A DNA stretch of 64,000 nt from RGIG8050 sp045588915. Lineage in GTDB: Bacteria; Bacillota; Clostridia; Christensenellales; UBA1242. The notes beneath the pieces are model-generated. The model searched no databases. It had not been told where the DNA came from and worked only from the letters and a program-made list of their open reading frames with translations. The stretch spans positions 124,001 to 188,000 of the forward strand of contig JAZNFA010000004.1 in NCBI GenBank assembly GCA_045588915.1. The letters are read 5' to 3'. Of the stretch, positions 9,298 to 19,800 are shown piece by piece. The position numbers and the translations under genes were made by a program. How positions within the stretch are numbered: position 1 is the stretch's first letter; every line of letters begins with the position of its first letter.

Positions 9298-10064
9298 AAT
9301 TTAATCCCTGCCTTTTGTAACGCAGTTAATGCGTCTCCTTTTAATAAATCTAACTTTAATGGTGTCATTGTGATGTATCCTTGTTTTAACCAATAAAGGT
9401 CTCCCTTTTGTTCATAAGCATCCATTCCAAATTCCATCAATGGGCTCTTCAACCAAGCGAATGTTGAACCGAACGGATTAACTTCAATTTCGTACTCATT
9501 ATCCAACAAACCGTCGGTCAAAGCTGTTGGCATTAAATTTTTTGCTTTAAACTTTTCGGGGAAATTAACATTTAAAACACCATAGTCTGGAATTTGTTTT
9601 GCCAAAAATTCTAACTTACGTGCCACAAATTTAGCCACACGACGATAAGCACGTTCTTTTTTTTCGTGAAGAATAGTAGCACTCAAAGCAATACTTTTAA
9701 TATCTTGAATTGCTCCCTCAATTGCTGCCGACACTACACCACTGGTATAAATCATATTACCACGATTATTAACTGGATCAATCCCACTAATGATTAAATC
9801 AGGCTTATCTAACAATAATTTGTCCAAAGCCAAAGCAACACAGTCACATGGTGTGCCATCAACCGACCAAATTTTGACACGGTCCAAAACAAACCACTGT
9901 TGCGCATGTAAAGGGCGTTGATCAACTGTTAGCGAATGTCCCGAGCCAACCTGTTGTGTTAATGGTGCAACAATACAAACACGATGGTCTTTGGACAATT
10001 CTTTTGCCAAAGCAATAATACCAGGATGAAAACAACCAGCTTCATTTGTTAAAAAAATTTTCAT
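9294..10064 (-). CDS. SurE-like protein with altered metal site (paralogue 2)
   Basis: 256 residues, SurE fold (survival-protein/5'-nucleotidase family). The family start TNDDG is here TNEAG, so the paired metal-binding Asp residues are Glu-Ala. The SGIN metal-site motif reads SGID. Elsewhere the family pattern is clear: GSGHSLTVDQRPL, GTPCDCVALAL, a YTSGVVSAAIEG block and YITMTPLKLDL near the end. A good Shine-Dalgarno site (AAAGGAG) precedes ATG 10064. It is coupled to the first SurE-like gene and to cmk by 4-nt overlaps. Phosphatase activity is doubtful. A binding or regulatory role is inference. Confidence 0.82.
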   Translation of the reverse strand: MKIFLTNEAGCFHPGIIALAKELSKDHRVCIVAPLTQQVGSGHSLTVDQRPLHAQQWFVLDRVKIWSVDGTPCDCVALALDKLLLDKPDLIISGIDPVNNRGNMIYTSGVVSAAIEGAIQDIKSIALSATILHEKKERAYRRVAKFVARKLEFLAKQIPDYGVLNVNFPEKFKAKNLMPTALTDGLLDNEYEIEVNPFGSTFAWLKSPLMEFGMDAYEQKGDLYWLKQGYITMTPLKLDLLKGDALTALQKAGIKL

Positions 10065-10861
10065 TTTAAAATCTCCTTTTGCATTTGTTCTAAGCGTGCG
10101 AAATCTGTACTGTTATAAGTTAAAGGAGCTATGATAATGTAATTCTTTTTGAAATAAGACATTCCTGCCGTTGGCGCAACTTCGGTTTTGTGTGAACTTT
10201 CACGTTCGACTAATTGAGCCCAGTAATACTTATTTCCCTTACAATCTTCTTTTTCCAAATAACGTGTCATTTTAGTTAAGTTATCCATTGATGAGATACC
10301 CACACCTTGGAAGTCATCATAACTTTTGACCAGTGGAATGGTAATATTTAAAAATGTGTCGGTTGGTAATTTAGCCTTCGCAAACTTATCAATATTTTTT
10401 GCAATGAATTGAGCAGCTGGTAAAAGATCGCTTTCTTTATGTCCACCCATTTGCATTGGCACACCAACAGCAATACAAGGCACATTACTGAAGACAGCTT
10501 GCATCGCCATTCCAATATTTGAAGAACAGAAGACATCAGTTCCCAAAGAGATTCCATTACTAATTCCACAGATCACAATTTGTGGTTTACGGTGACGCAT
10601 AATATTGCCAAGCATAATCGAAATCATATCAGCTGGCGTACCTTGAAATTTATAAGCCGGAATGCGTGTACCGTTTATGGTATAATTCGAGATTTGTTTA
10701 AACTTAGTTGGAAAACCACTGTATGAAAATGCATTCCCCTTTTGACGGCTGGAACCTTCCAAAGAACAAACAGTTACCGAGTGTTTTTTGGCCAATTCTC
10801 CAGCCAACACTTTCAGTTCTGCTGATTCCAAATTTCTCACATTTGCAATTAGGATATTCAT
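10061..10861 (-). CDS. Divergent SurE-like protein lacking metal ligands (paralogue 1)
   Basis: 266 residues, first gene of the nusB-recN operon. SurE ancestry shows in the alternating strand/helix start (MNILIANVRNLESAELKVLAGELAKK), a GTPADMISIMLG block, and a CGISNG segment in place of SGINxG. The DD metal pair is replaced by VR and the motif Asn is not in register, so it looks more degenerate than its neighbour. Both probably arose by tandem duplication and may form a heteromer. A weak -10 (TATCAT, 7 nt from the ATG) overlaps the divergent rluB promoter. Confidence 0.7.
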   Translation of the reverse strand: MNILIANVRNLESAELKVLAGELAKKHSVTVCSLEGSSRQKGNAFSYSGFPTKFKQISNYTINGTRIPAYKFQGTPADMISIMLGNIMRHRKPQIVICGISNGISLGTDVFCSSNIGMAMQAVFSNVPCIAVGVPMQMGGHKESDLLPAAQFIAKNIDKFAKAKLPTDTFLNITIPLVKSYDDFQGVGISSMDNLTKMTRYLEKEDCKGNKYYWAQLVERESSHKTEVAPTAGMSYFKKNYIIIAPLTYNSTDFARLEQMQKEILK

Positions 10862-10872
10862 TAAATGTATGA

Positions 10873-10886
10873 TATACTTTTTTTAG
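10873..10886 (+). promoter_or_regulatory. -10 element of the rluB-like gene
   Basis: TATACT at 10873-10878, 8 nt before ATG 10887. No convincing -35 hexamer was seen at 16-18 bp. It overlaps the minus-strand -10 proposed for the SurE-like gene, so the two divergent genes may compete. Confidence 0.45.
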
Positions 10887-11597
10887 ATGCGCGTAAACAA
10901 ATATCTTGCGTTGTGTGGATTAGGCAGTCGTCGCCATGTGGAAACCTTAGTGACCACAGGTCGTGTACGCCTTAATGGTGTCGTAATTACGGACTTGGCG
11001 ACTTTAATCCCCGAAGACGCAACCGTAACAGTGGACAATCGTCCAGTTAAACCAGCTACCGATAAAGTCTATATTTTACTCAATAAACCAGCAGGAGTTG
11101 TTTCCACAACGTACGACCCACAAGGTCGCCCGACTGTTTTAGATGTTATCAATCAAAACCCAAAACAATATGCTAAGTTGTTAAAATCCGTTCGACTCTA
11201 CCCTGTAGGACGTTTAGACTACCACACTTGTGGTTTACTGCTCTTAACAAACGATGGTGTTTTAACCAAACAGTTAACGCATCCATCAACCCACGTCGAT
11301 AAACTTTATCACGCAACCGTTGACCGTCCGGTTACAAAAAGTGAATTAGAAACACTTTCACAAGGTGTTAAAATTGATGGTGTAAAAACGGCACCGGCAT
11401 CTTTCAATTACCTTAAACACGATCGAACCCAAATTCAAGTTATTATTCACGAAGGTCGCAATCGTCAAATTCGTAAGATGTTTGAAACCTTAGGCATTAA
11501 GGTCACACATTTAATACGTTTACAAGAAGGTAAAATCAGTTTAGGAAATTTACCAACTGGTGATTGGAAGTTTGTCCGTAAAAACCAAATTATTTAG
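10887..11597 (+). CDS. rluB: rRNA large/small subunit pseudouridine synthase, RsuA/RluB family
   Basis: 236 residues. N-terminal S4 RNA-binding domain (about 1-60, start MRVNKYLALCGLGSRR), then a pseudouridine synthase domain with the catalytic Asp in YPVGRLDYHTCGLLLLTNDG and the EGRNRQIRKM motif near the C-terminus. Converts specific uridines of rRNA. RluB, RluE and RluF are hard to separate by eye, and the length and EGRNRQIRKM fit the RluB group common in Bacillota. It converges on the calcium ATPase gene with an 8-nt tail-to-tail overlap. Confidence 0.88.
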   Translation: MRVNKYLALCGLGSRRHVETLVTTGRVRLNGVVITDLATLIPEDATVTVDNRPVKPATDKVYILLNKPAGVVSTTYDPQGRPTVLDVINQNPKQYAKLLKSVRLYPVGRLDYHTCGLLLLTNDGVLTKQLTHPSTHVDKLYHATVDRPVTKSELETLSQGVKIDGVKTAPASFNYLKHDRTQIQVIIHEGRNRQIRKMFETLGIKVTHLIRLQEGKISLGNLPTGDWKFVRKNQII

Positions 11598-14088
11598 TAC
11601 CAAAAAGAAATTGACGGAACATTTCGGCAGGTAACATTAACAATGCTAAAACACCAGCAAATAAAATATAACCCCAATCAATCGGTACAGTTCGGAACAC
11701 GCCACCCCCAAAGAAAATAATCAAGAATTGTGACAAGACAATTGCCACCATAATGATGACAAAAGCTTTATTTTTCAACAAACCACGGAACAAATTTAAA
11801 CCATTAGCACGAGCATTAAACGCATTGCAGACATTCAAAAACATAAAGAAAGTGAAGAATACGGTTACAAATACTTGTTGACTGCCCACAACTTTTTGAA
11901 TATAAGGCGATAATAAAAACCACATACAAATTAAACTACCAAACACACTACCCCAGATAATCTTACCCCACATTGCTTTGGTAATTAAACTTTCATCACG
12001 ACGCTTCGGTGGTTGCTTCATATAAATGCGTGCCGGCTTTTCGCCACCAAAAGCAAGTCCGGCCAAAGTATCCATCACTAAGTTAATCCACAGCATTTGA
12101 ATTACCGTAATCGGGGCAGCAATGCCAAACAACGGTGCTAAAATACAAATTACCATTGCGATAAAGTTGATGGCTAATTTGAAAACTAAAAACTTACGGA
12201 TACTTTCAAACAAAGTTCGTCCAAAAGAAACTGCCTTTGTAATGGACTGGATATTATCATCCATAATGACGATATCGCCGGCAGCCTTAGCTACTTCCGT
12301 TCCACTTCCCATAGCAAAACCTAATTCAGCTTGCTTTAAAGCAGGAGCATCATTTACGCCATCACCAGTCATCCCCACCACAAGATTTAAACTTTGAGCC
12401 ACCCTTACCAAACGGCTTTTATCTTGTGGATAAGCACGAGCAACAACCTGCAAACGTGGTAACACTTGAGCAAGTGCGTGATCGTCCAAATGGTTTAATT
12501 CGTCACTTGTTAAGACAATTCCTTGCTCATCCAAAATACCAACTTCACGTGCCACAGCCACAGCAGTATCACGAGCATCACCAGTAACCAATACCACTTG
12601 AATTTGTGCCGTATGTAAAGTATCAATGCTTGTACGAGCCTCTGGACGCACAGCATCACGAATCACCACAAACCCTAACAAGATTTCACCCTGTGTCACA
12701 CATATCACACGCATCGCTTGTTGGCTCAATTTGCTGATTTGCTGAGTCAATCGTATGCGTTGCCCTTCTTCAATTTGACAGCGTGGCAATAAAACTTCGG
12801 TCGCTCCTTTATAATAGATATCTCCTTCAGATGTCGCCGTTGACATATACTTAGTCGCCGAAGAAAATGGCTCAACGTTTTGCTTAATGACTTTCGGCAA
12901 AACACCACCTAATAATTCACTACCAAAACCGGCAAGAACTCGGTCGGTCATATTACCCCCAATAAAACCTTGTGGCGTAGCTTCAGCTTCGTTGTTTACC
13001 ACCAAAGCCGTTCCCAGTAATTGACTATACTCACCTAAACAATTACGAAAATTATCAGTTACATATCGACCATTCGGCAACAAAACGCCACACACCGACA
13101 ACTTACCTTGTGTGATTGTACCAGTCTTATCAGTAAACAAGATATTCAAACTCCCAGCCGTTTCCACAGCACTCAGTTTACGCACCAACAATTGGTCACG
13201 CATCATTGCACGCATATTTGACGATAAAACAACAGTAATCATCATCGGTAATCCATCAGGCACAGCCATAACCACCACGGAAACAACCAAAGTAATGGCT
13301 GCCAAAATTTCGGTAAAAGTAATTCCTCCACCACTCACGCTAATCAAGAATGTAATTGCGGCAATTGCTGCACCCACATAACCAATGGCTGACACTAAGT
13401 TTGCCAGTTTAGACAACTTAACTTTTAAAGGACTGGTTGGCGCTGACTCTGTTAAACCTTGAGCAATTTTACCGTATGCTGTTTGGTCGCCCACGGCTGT
13501 CACACGCATAACACCAGCACCCCCAGTAACCACAGTCCCCGAAAACAATTGTTCAGATGCTAAAAAATCCACCTTATGTTCGGTTGTTGATGCGATAGGA
13601 TGTTTGTGACACTCCAAGCTTTCACCATTTAAAATACTTTGGTCAACACTAACCGAACCATCAACGATTATTCCATCAGCAGGAATTTTATCACCACTGC
13701 CTAATAACACAACATCACCAACAACAATTTGCGTGGCTGGCAGTAAAACGGTCTTACCGTTACGTTTCACACGAGATTCAATTTGCCCGGACAACTTTTC
13801 CAATTTTTTAAAAGCTGATTCACTACCCATTTCGCTGAGTGTACTAACCATTACGGCAATACAAATTGAAACAACAATACCAAAAGTTTCTAAAAAGTTG
13901 TGCGTATAAAATAAACAAGCAATATTTATTCCTGTGACAATCATCAAAATTTTCATAATCGGGTCGCCAAGATTGTTAATAAATATTTGCCAAAAACTAC
14001 GCTTTTTGGGTGGCGTTAAAGTATTGCTACCATACTGCTTACGTGCTTTTTCAACTTCCTGCTGTGTCAATCCATAAAAGTCTTGCAT
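11590..14088 (-). CDS. P-type (IIB-like) calcium-transporting ATPase
   Basis: 832 residues, full length. Motifs in order: LNGES in the actuator domain, VPDGLP in the ion-binding fourth helix, the phosphorylation site FTDKTGTIT, TGDARDTAVAVA in the nucleotide domain, MTGDGVNDAPALKQA in the hinge, and NLVMDTLAGLAFGG in helix 6. The helix-6 motif matches PMCA-type Ca2+ pumps. The usual PEGLP is PDGLP, a conservative change of a Ca2+ ligand. It probably exports Ca2+ from the cytosol. The gene stands alone downstream of a terminator. Confidence 0.88.
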   Translation of the reverse strand: MQDFYGLTQQEVEKARKQYGSNTLTPPKKRSFWQIFINNLGDPIMKILMIVTGINIACLFYTHNFLETFGIVVSICIAVMVSTLSEMGSESAFKKLEKLSGQIESRVKRNGKTVLLPATQIVVGDVVLLGSGDKIPADGIIVDGSVSVDQSILNGESLECHKHPIASTTEHKVDFLASEQLFSGTVVTGGAGVMRVTAVGDQTAYGKIAQGLTESAPTSPLKVKLSKLANLVSAIGYVGAAIAAITFLISVSGGGITFTEILAAITLVVSVVVMAVPDGLPMMITVVLSSNMRAMMRDQLLVRKLSAVETAGSLNILFTDKTGTITQGKLSVCGVLLPNGRYVTDNFRNCLGEYSQLLGTALVVNNEAEATPQGFIGGNMTDRVLAGFGSELLGGVLPKVIKQNVEPFSSATKYMSTATSEGDIYYKGATEVLLPRCQIEEGQRIRLTQQISKLSQQAMRVICVTQGEILLGFVVIRDAVRPEARTSIDTLHTAQIQVVLVTGDARDTAVAVAREVGILDEQGIVLTSDELNHLDDHALAQVLPRLQVVARAYPQDKSRLVRVAQSLNLVVGMTGDGVNDAPALKQAELGFAMGSGTEVAKAAGDIVIMDDNIQSITKAVSFGRTLFESIRKFLVFKLAINFIAMVICILAPLFGIAAPITVIQMLWINLVMDTLAGLAFGGEKPARIYMKQPPKRRDESLITKAMWGKIIWGSVFGSLICMWFLLSPYIQKVVGSQQVFVTVFFTFFMFLNVCNAFNARANGLNLFRGLLKNKAFVIIMVAIVLSQFLIIFFGGGVFRTVPIDWGYILFAGVLALLMLPAEMFRQFLFGTK

Positions 14089-14100
14089 TGTCTATATATA
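14089..14100 (-). promoter_or_regulatory. -10 element of the calcium ATPase gene
   Basis: TATATA (14100-14095) lies exactly 6 nt before ATG 14088 on the minus strand. No good -35 hexamer is visible because that region is taken by the upstream terminator hairpin. Confidence 0.4.
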
Positions 14101-14114
14101 TAAAGCTATATAAC

Positions 14115-14146
14115 AAAATTTGCTTGTGAATCCACAAGCAAATTAG
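14115..14146 (-). terminator. Rho-independent terminator after the VirB4-like gene
   Basis: Perfect 12-bp inverted repeat (14117-14128 with 14133-14144, 4-nt loop), followed on the minus strand by a short T run. It separates the VirB4-like unit from the calcium ATPase gene. Confidence 0.7.
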
Positions 14147-14169
14147 TTTTACTATCTGATTGAGAGTTT

Positions 14170-16791
14170 TTATTCGAAGACACGACGAATCTCATCACTG
14201 GTTTCAATACGTACTGTGGAACGTGCCACCGGACCATACATAAAGAAACACTGACCACGAGGAGCAGCCACAATGGTTTCCTGCTCACGTTTGTTAATAC
14301 CACCCGCGTTCTTATACAAAGTAACTAAGTCGGTCATATCGTTCGGTGCTAACGAGAAAATCAAGCTATATTGTGAAGCGTTGATAATCGCAGCTGATTT
14401 TTTGGCAATAGCAGGCGAACCCACAAAGTCTTTAATATTTTGGGTAATAACGATTTGCATACCGTCGTACTTACGAATACGTTTTGCCATTTGGAACATA
14501 AAGTCCAAAGCGATCGGACGTTGTTCATCAATGAAAACGTGCGCTTCATCGACAACGACAATAATCTTACGTTTAGTATGATACTTGTTGTTGAAGTCAC
14601 GGTTTTTAATAACTTCACCTTCCAAATACTTAAAGACCAAAAGCATTTGCGCATTAGCAACAAGTTCGTTTTTGTTTGATAACAAAGTCAAGAAGTTAAA
14701 CACGAAGAAATTTTCTTCGGTACGAATAGTATTTGGACCATTCCACAAACCAGAATAACGTCCACCCTCGGCAAACTTTTCCAAATAAGTGGTCAAAACT
14801 CGATAGTTAATACGTGAGAATTCATCTTTTGATTGTGCATAACTACGTTTTGCTAATTCATACAATTCATCAAAAACAGGAAATTGTTCAGGACGTACTT
14901 TAGCAAAATCTGTATAACGGTCAATCCCCTTCATACTATACAAACGGTTAACCAAACTGTTCAAGGCTTCCAAAGCATCGGAACGGATACCTTCCATAAC
15001 AATCTTAAAGAAACTTTCCAAGAAACGTAAGTGACTTTCAAAGGTATCATCATATTCTTCACCAGTATCATCATCTTCTTCCAACATATTCGGATAAATA
15101 TGGAATGGATTAAAACGACCGTGCCCAGCATTACCAACGTCAATCATTCCACCGTGCAATTTCTTAGCCATCGTTGAATATTCTTTTTCAGGGTCGCAAA
15201 TGTAAATACGTGTATTATCAGCCGCTAGGTTAGTTAAAATTGATTTAGTTGCGAAAGATTTACCACCACCCGACTTACCAATAATAATCATATTACTATT
15301 AACACGGACATCATTACGTTGGAAGAAATCAACAAAAACTGGATTACTATTGCTACCCAACATAATGCCTTTTTCATCCATCAACAAATCCGAAACAAAC
15401 GGGAAAGACGCACCCAATGTGGTGGTAACCATACCACGTTCAATCGCATCATATTTATCCAAACGTGAAACATTAGCCGACACAAATGCATCAATTTGTT
15501 TACCTGAGTTGTTACTAAATTTAAAACCCTCTTCAACAATCGCGTGACGCAATTCTGAAGCTGTTTTCGTGTCAGTAGTAATATGGATTTTTACATTGAA
15601 CATTTGTTCATTGCCAGTTTTTAACTGTTGTAACATTTGTTCAATCGTTTGCAACTGGCTTTGTTTTTCCATCTTTTGACTTTCTTTACCTTTGTTTTCC
15701 TGAGAACGCATTTCGATAATTGCACGGTCAATCAATTTTTCAGATTCAGCCTTTGGCATTTGCGAAAAGTTCATTACGGTACGACAATTTGGATAATTAA
15801 AGAATGTATACAACCAAGCTGGACCAACACTCATCGGATAGTCGGTAATCGTCAAAGTTGTTTTATCTTCTCCGTCCATATGATAACGGTTGACACCAAA
15901 TTTAATTTTATCTGGGAATGTCCATTGCGTACGTTTATCGAACGGAGCGTGGTCAAAATCTTTTTCGTCAAAGTATTTATTGTAATTACCACGTAAAAAG
16001 ACATAAAGTTCCTTACCTAACAAACGATGAGCATGTAAAGATGCACCCAAAGCCGTAATCACACTGGCAGTAATATTGTCTAACTCTTCTTTGCGTGAAG
16101 AATATATTACCAAATAGTAACCAGTACGATAAACCTTAGCTTCTTCATTCATATATTCCAAGTTCTGTCCACGGGAGTTAAATACAGCTTCACGTGCTTC
16201 TAATTCTTCTTGCGAGAAAGTACCACGTTCCACATTAAGCGCCAATTGATCGTATTTTTCAATTTCGTTATCAATGTATTTGTCAAACAAAAGAGGTTTT
16301 TCAAAGGAAATTAAACTACCTGAATTTTGTGTTCCAATACGACGCAACGCATTCGCAAAATTGTTGATTAACATTGTTTGTGCTTCGGCACCCAATAACC
16401 CAAATTCAACCGGCATAATTTCAATGACCGAAGCCACATAATTTCCGTAATCAATAAACTTGTCGTCCAATACACCAACGTAAGGTACGATACGGCTCAT
16501 TTCAACATAGCCTTTGTCTAAAATTTTGGCATACTTTTTGGAATAAGCAAGGAAACGAAAATACCAAATAAAAGATTCATATTTGCGATCCCCGGCACTG
16601 TCTTTCAGCATTCCAACGACGACTAACAAAGCCAAAATTGCACCCAGAATCATCAACGGAATTAAACCTGAAATAAACAGTAAAGCAACAGCACCAGCAC
16701 CAAGAATCATCCAAATCAAGTCACTGGCTGTTAAACCCTTGACAAAGATGGTCTTAATCTTGGTTTTCCTTGGAATAAAATAATCACCCAT
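14170..16791 (-). CDS. VirB4-like type IV secretion ATPase with N-terminal PrgI-like membrane region
   Basis: 873 residues. Residues about 20-65 are two hydrophobic segments after FIPRKTKIKTIFVKGLTASD, like the PrgI-type proteins of Gram-positive conjugation systems, here fused to the ATPase. Walker A is GKSGGGKSFATKS (about 503) and Walker B is IIVVVDEAHVFID (about 745), followed by IVITQNIKDF. This is the VirB4/TraE pattern, the ATPase that powers type IV secretion. The start has GAGGGG upstream, 17 nt after the stop of the giant membrane gene, so both are one operon. No relaxase, coupling ATPase or pilin gene is nearby. Confidence 0.85.
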   Translation of the reverse strand: MGDYFIPRKTKIKTIFVKGLTASDLIWMILGAGAVALLFISGLIPLMILGAILALLVVVGMLKDSAGDRKYESFIWYFRFLAYSKKYAKILDKGYVEMSRIVPYVGVLDDKFIDYGNYVASVIEIMPVEFGLLGAEAQTMLINNFANALRRIGTQNSGSLISFEKPLLFDKYIDNEIEKYDQLALNVERGTFSQEELEAREAVFNSRGQNLEYMNEEAKVYRTGYYLVIYSSRKEELDNITASVITALGASLHAHRLLGKELYVFLRGNYNKYFDEKDFDHAPFDKRTQWTFPDKIKFGVNRYHMDGEDKTTLTITDYPMSVGPAWLYTFFNYPNCRTVMNFSQMPKAESEKLIDRAIIEMRSQENKGKESQKMEKQSQLQTIEQMLQQLKTGNEQMFNVKIHITTDTKTASELRHAIVEEGFKFSNNSGKQIDAFVSANVSRLDKYDAIERGMVTTTLGASFPFVSDLLMDEKGIMLGSNSNPVFVDFFQRNDVRVNSNMIIIGKSGGGKSFATKSILTNLAADNTRIYICDPEKEYSTMAKKLHGGMIDVGNAGHGRFNPFHIYPNMLEEDDDTGEEYDDTFESHLRFLESFFKIVMEGIRSDALEALNSLVNRLYSMKGIDRYTDFAKVRPEQFPVFDELYELAKRSYAQSKDEFSRINYRVLTTYLEKFAEGGRYSGLWNGPNTIRTEENFFVFNFLTLLSNKNELVANAQMLLVFKYLEGEVIKNRDFNNKYHTKRKIIVVVDEAHVFIDEQRPIALDFMFQMAKRIRKYDGMQIVITQNIKDFVGSPAIAKKSAAIINASQYSLIFSLAPNDMTDLVTLYKNAGGINKREQETIVAAPRGQCFFMYGPVARSTVRIETSDEIRRVFE

Positions 16792-16808
16792 TGCCTACCC
16801 CTCTACAA

Positions 16809-19800
16809 TTATTTACCACCGGCAAATGCTTTTAACTTAGTCATAATTTCTTGCAATTCAGATTTAAACGAACCAATACCATAATTGATTTCATCCTGAC
16901 GTGCACTCCACATATTTGCTTCGTCAGCACGTGCAATCGCATTATTAAACATTCTTGCTGCGTCAGTTAATACTTCCATACCTGGTTTACCAAGATATTC
17001 TTTTTGAACTGCGTTAAACGCTTCAATATAAGGTTTAATTTTAGGATCATCTTTACTTGCACCACGGCTAACAGCATTCAATGCTTCGGTTAATTTATTT
17101 GCAAACTGTTGTCCATTTTCAAACATCGTTTCTGTTTTTTCAGCAAAGATTTTCAATATCTTTTCATCTCTCCACATTTCACCAGAGAATGTGGCATCAA
17201 TTTGGTTTAATACTTCGCTAACTTGTGAACGTGCTCTTGCTTCATTGCTAGCTGCGTCATTCAATGCTGTTTCAAATTTTTTAATTAAAATATTCTTTTC
17301 GGAAACAGCTGTTAATTTAGCCAATGCAGTTTCCATTCCGATCCATGTATTACCACCCATTGATTGAGTAATACTTCCCATATTTGCAGCATCAAATTCA
17401 CCTAAACCACGAATACCGTCTAAACGTGCTTTGGTCCTTTCGTTTTTTTCCCATGCAGTTAATTGATCAATTGTTTCTTGATCAAAACCAAGATTTTTTG
17501 CTTCGTCAGTATCATGTTTTTTAATACAGTCAACCAACATTTGCAATTTCAAACCAGCACCGGAATAGTCACCTTTTGCGTGCATATCTTGAATCAAACT
17601 GTCGTTAACAACCAATTGAATTGATTGAGTGTCCATACATGTACCGATATGGTATTCACGTCGGTGTTGAATTTCGGTCATCGCAGACATCGTTTCGACC
17701 GCGTTCATTTCTTCTTTAAATTTCTTCGCGGTGTCGTATTCACGAATTGCATTACCATATTTATCACCAAATGCTTTGAATGCAGCATCAAATTGTGCTT
17801 TCATTTTGTTTCTTTCAGCTTCCATCAAAGCACGGACCTGTGGATCATCCATATTACCACCATTTTCTTTGATGATTAAGTTAAGTTTATAACCAAGCGA
17901 ATTAACATTTGACGATGCCAAGTTTTCATCATTAACATTACGGAATATTTCCAAGATTTTGTCTTTATCAGCAGCAGAAACGCCAGGACCAATTTTACTC
18001 ATAAACATTTCTTCGCCTTTTTCTTGTAACTTGTATGCTTCTAACACAGACTGGTAATCAGCAATTGCAGCCATACGTTGTTCACGCGCACTACTCAAAT
18101 TAACAAATTGTTCTTCCGAGAATTGAACTGCGCCAGCATCAACACCCAAGGTTTCCGAAATTTTCTTAACCATTTCTTCGGAAGATTTGGTTTCTTTTAA
18201 AATATTTTGAACCGACTTAATATTTTCTTCTGTTGCTTCCACTTTCATTGCTTCTAGCATAGAAGTTGCAGTTGTTTTAAGTTCTTGCGCTTCTTTTTTA
18301 TTTTCTTCACTGAGCAATGCTTCAACATTGGCTTTGTTTTTGGTTTTTTCACGTAATTTTTGTTCAGCTTCCATAACTGCATTTTTCACAGCATCATCTT
18401 CAAAGTTTAATGAAAGCCCCAAACCACGGAATTCTTTAAGGTCACCTGCAACACCATCAACCAATTTTTTATCGCCACCCAATAAGTCGTATTCTTTGGC
18501 TAAATTTTTTCCCTCATTTTTTAATTGATTAATTCGTTCTTTGGCAAAAGTTTTTGCTTCTTCTTCGCTTTTACCTTCGGCTAATTGCTGTGCAATTAAC
18601 ATTTTTTCCAATTTGTCTTCTTTTTTGAGTTTCTTAATATGGTCACGCACAACCGATTTCTTTGCTGTTTCGTGAATAATGTTGTCTGCTTTGGCAGTAT
18701 TATCAGCGTCCGCTGCCAAAGCACCAATTGCTGTCTCTTGATAAGACTTCATCGCAGATTGGAATGCACGTTCTTCTTGTAAAAACTTTTTCTGTGCTTC
18801 CTGATTGGCAATTGGATTTTTCCAACGCATAACTTCGCCCCACAAGGAGTTTTTATCTTTCGCCAAAGTGCCGTTCATACCATATTTAGCACGTACCATT
18901 TCACCGATGAAAGAACCTTTACCGAATGCAGCTTCAGCAGCATTGCCAATGTCGTGACCAATTCCACGGGCTGTTCTACCAATAAAGCCACCTACCCCAG
19001 CACCAACCGCGCCAATACCTCCAAGGACTTTGCCGACACCCTGACCGAATTTACTGTCAGCAACTTTATCCCAAGTATCTTTAATTTTGCCACCTGCTGC
19101 CTTACCAAATTCTCCAACTTTGCCGATACCTTTACCGATACCGCCGACGGCTTTACCAACACCCTGACCGAATTTACTTTGTTTAGTAGCGTTCCACGCC
19201 TGACTTGCAACATTTTTCATGGTGCCAGCTGCTTTAGCAAGTCTTGGATGAGATTTCAACACACCGTTAACAGATTTTCTAAATTTACTGTCGTTAAGTA
19301 ATTTTGCTTTTTCTTCTGCAACACGTTTTGCATATGCTTCCTTGCTTTCTCCTCTTTTCTTTTTACCTGCATTCAAAAGAGCTTGCTTATCTGCTTCATT
19401 TCTAATACGTTCAACTTGTTTCTTTTCTCTTTTACTTAAAGCAGAATCATCACCACTTGCAAGTGCATCGTCAAGACGTTTTTTGTGTGCATTATAACCA
19501 CGCATCTTGTCCAATTTTTTACGTTCTAAGAAGCTAAGTTTTCCATCTTTTTCTCTTTTTTCTAATTTTGCTAGTTTTTTTGCTTTCCTATCTTCTTTCA
19601 TCGCTTTCATACGATTGAATGCATTAAGTGCACCAGCTGCACCTTTTAAAGCTTTTTCTTTCGCTTTTTTGACAGCGTCTACACCCACTGCTTTCTTAGC
19701 TTCACCCCACATTTGACCTAAACTTTTTTGTGCCAAACCACCGGCACCCAAAACGCCTTCGATTTTGGAACGAAGTTGTGGCAACATTGTCACAAATGCA

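Noticed and set aside
14161..16791. Long frames on the plus strand opposite the VirB4-like and giant membrane genes
   Set aside because: They are shadows of the long minus-strand genes, with no promoters, ribosome sites or recognisable proteins.
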